Positions 62,601-64,000 of a stretch of DNA of 64,000 nt are shown here, one piece after another. Both the position numbers and the translations under genes were made by a program. The notes below the pieces were generated by a model. That model searched no databases, was not told the origin of the DNA, and saw only the letters and a list, made by a program, of their open reading frames with translations. How positions within the stretch are numbered: position 1 is the stretch's first letter; the number at the start of each line of letters is the position of its first letter. The DNA comes from Phoenix dactylifera (lineage: Eukaryota; Streptophyta; Magnoliopsida; Arecales; Arecaceae), in NCBI RefSeq assembly GCF_009389715.1, contig NC_052394.1:21888899-21952898 (forward strand), given 5' to 3'.

Positions 62601-64000
62601 TCAGATTTCAGTATGTATAGGCAATTTTGAAATTTTTGAAATTCTTGGTACAATATGACTGGAAATGTTTGTACATGAAGTAATGCATCATCACATATAT
62701 TGTCACTCTAATCTGAATATAATCTCCTTATGCCGAGTGTCTTGTTTCTTGCTTCTTCCAGGTGTATGAGACTCATGCACGACTAGCGCTTGAAGCAGGA
62801 GACCTGCCGGAGTTTAATCAGGTAGGTTCACCTTACAGTTTCAGGCTCTTGCATTTCACATTTAATTTTGAGATTCAGTCTATCACATTGGTTTTTCATC
62901 TCTCAAGCGTATTTTGGCATGACAAGTTTTTTATCATAATGCATGAATTCGTTGTGAAGGAAGAGTCTATGTTCTAACTGAGATGCAATAAAATACTTGT
63001 ATTTTATTAACAATTGCTTCTAGTTGCATTTAAGACATTGTTGGCCCTAACCAGTGTGGTCTCCAGACTCCAGGTAAATCATTGTTCAACCACAGTTTGA
63101 CCGGCAATTCCAGTCTCCCTTCCTAAAACACTACTTATACCATTCATCCCCCTTTGCTTCGGAACCATTTCACCCTCACAGCCTTAAATCTTTATTGGCC
63201 ACCATCTCAGCACAAGTTTAATGAGGATCACCAGGCCGATTATGACTCATGGCCCTTGCTGCTGAGATCTGGGTGAGACCAGCCTTCAAGCCCTCAGAAA
63301 AAAGAGAGGCATAGCCAGCCACCAAGAAGTGTCTTTTCAGAAGTTGAGGATACCAAACATGAGGGGGGAAGAAGCAGTGATATCCTCCCTAACAGTCACC
63401 AAGTCCTCAATGCTTGGCCTCTTCATGGTGTTGGCAACAGCATAGATGAGGGTTCAAAGGGATGAGTGGAAAAAGCTAGGAAGAGTCAAATATGGTGGGT
63501 CGGTAATCTGGGGATTTGGCTTTCTTTTCATGTATTTGAAGTTTTCCATTTTCATTTCTTCCCTCATTTCCCTAGAAGAGGTTAAAAGCTATTGACCTTA
63601 GCGATTCAAATGGTTCAATCGCCCAATTCAGTGGTTCAGTGAGGTTATGGCATTTTCGGTTTTTGGCTTGAACTGACCCACAATAGCTGGTGGGTGACAG
63701 AGGTCAAGCAGGATGACTAGGCTGTGGGTTGACTGGGTTTGAAACAATGGTATCAATATCGTATAGTTAATGATAAAAAGAGATGGGGAAGGGCAATTAC
63801 AAACAGAAAGTTTCCAATCTAGTTACTACTCTTTGACTTGTCATATTTATTGTATGAGTCACCTTTGCTCTGTTTTGCACCCTCTTTTTGACTTATGTTT
63901 TTTATATTTTTTTTGTCAGCTAGATGGGTAACCAATAGTTTTAGTGGGATATTCAAGAAGAAAATTTTTAATTTTATATGTGGTGAGAACTTACCAAGTT
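53650..64000 (+). CDS. SAC3A: SAC3 family protein A (THP3/LENG8 type), 3' end cut by window
   Basis: Nine coding exons are seen: 53650-53715, 55882-56763, 57885-58328, 58888-58986, 59424-59527, 61279-61438, 61715-62212, 62331-62471 and 62762-62821, or 818 codons with no frame break. The remaining exons lie beyond the right edge. Residues 1-460 are a low-order Gln/Ser/Tyr/Pro-rich region ([16 protein letters not shown]). A middle part has [20 protein letters not shown] and RNKSRWEPV. Residues 586-751 contain [27 protein letters not shown] and [12 protein letters not shown]. The SAC3/GANP domain begins near [20 protein letters not shown] and continues [20 protein letters not shown]. The family acts in the nucleus in transcription-coupled mRNA processing and export (TREX-2-like or yeast Thp3-like). 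Start: the first ATG of a tandem ATGATG. Confidence 0.92.
54378..54540. repeat. Pair of about 60-bp direct repeats, 103 bp apart, in SAC3A intron 1
   Basis: AATTTACCCTCTTTCCATGT at 54381 recurs as AATTTACCCTCTTTTCATGC at 54484, and both continue through TGTCCGA, GGAGTTAAACGGAGACC and TTGGTC. The copies differ at a handful of bases. They could be an old tandem duplication with a unit of 103 bp, or the direct ends of a small element. Confidence 0.85.
56906..56942. repeat. Two-copy 18-bp tandem repeat in SAC3A intron 2
   Basis: CCATCAGTCATAACATAG occurs twice in direct succession. It is a simple slippage product in an intron. Confidence 0.85.
60151..60234. other. Cluster of three perfect hairpins in a SAC3A intron
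   Basis: Three inverted repeats lie in 84 bp. First is CGCGCA-CACA-TGCGCG (60151-60166, 6-bp arms). Second is AATGACAC-AAG-GTGTCATT (60171-60189, 8-bp arms). Third is GAAATCGCG-CTATAA-CGCGATTTC (60211-60234, 9-bp arms). All arms pair without mismatch and the CG content stands out from the AT-rich intron. The function is unknown. It could be the end structure of an inserted element or a structured intronic RNA. Confidence 0.8.
60737..60797. repeat. Tetranucleotide microsatellite (TCTA/TCCA/TCTG)
   Basis: Runs of TCTATC, CCATCCATCCATC and TGTCTGTCTGTATG make a compound simple repeat in the same SAC3A intron. Confidence 0.85.
62822..64000. other. SAC3A intron, incomplete, with unclassified repeat-like DNA
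   Basis: From about 63030 to 63760 the intron is less AT-rich than the other introns and has repeated GGTTCA and GGTTTG words. No exon continuing the SAC3/GANP domain is visible before the edge. The region may hold a transposon fragment, but no domain or ends were found. Confidence 0.4.

Noticed and set aside
1-64000. Search for tRNA genes, rRNA, CRISPR arrays or a plastid/mitochondrial insertion
   Set aside because: Nothing beyond SINE pol III boxes was found by eye.

Overview
This window is plant nuclear DNA, most likely from a monocot and possibly a palm. The host genes have many introns with GT-AG borders, GC-rich first exons and AT-rich spacers. The proteins belong to plant-only or plant-typical families (NETWORKED actin-binding protein, RS2Z splicing factor, glucuronokinase). 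The palm suggestion rests on scattered foldback repeats built on GGTACCGG-like and GGGAC-like motifs, which I recall as common in palm sequence. It is an inference that I could not test.

Layout. 1-2100 is repeat-rich and probably transposon-derived. 2100-7878 is an AT-rich spacer holding a hAT-like MITE and a few weak exon-like islands. 7879-14191 (minus) is a six-exon RNase P/MRP subunit gene (RPP30/GAF1 type) with an internal 63-codon tandem duplication. 14192-17532 is a spacer holding a decayed LRR receptor-kinase pseudogene. 17533-22745 (plus) encodes a small conserved type I membrane protein of unknown function. 24508-28465 (minus) is a glycine/proline-rich 'A3' type gene with a leader intron and a one-base frame break in a T run. 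30361-34983 (minus) is a NETWORKED 2 gene. About 37230-42405 (plus) is an RS2Z33-type SR splicing factor. 44672-50781 (plus) is glucuronokinase. 53650 to the right edge (plus) is the first nine coding exons of a SAC3 family protein A gene, cut off by the window end.

Mobile and repeat content includes a tRNA-derived SINE (43804-44041) with a perfect 10-bp target duplication, a second weaker SINE candidate (about 19425), the MITE at 6244-6690, an old non-LTR RNase H fragment (about 36100-36420), several foldback repeats and several short tandem duplications. A cluster of three perfect hairpins in 84 bp lies inside a SAC3A intron.

The genes look like an ordinary, functionally unrelated eukaryotic neighbourhood: RNA processing (RPP30, RS2Z33, SAC3A), sugar nucleotide salvage (GLCAK), actin (NET2) and membrane or cell-surface proteins. 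I found no new multi-gene system. The points most worth a second look are the alternative 3' end and internal duplication of RPP30, the frame break in the A3-like gene, the RS2Z33 tandem acceptor, the hairpin cluster and the kinase fossil. All exon borders were worked out by eye from splice consensus, frame continuity and remembered family sequences.
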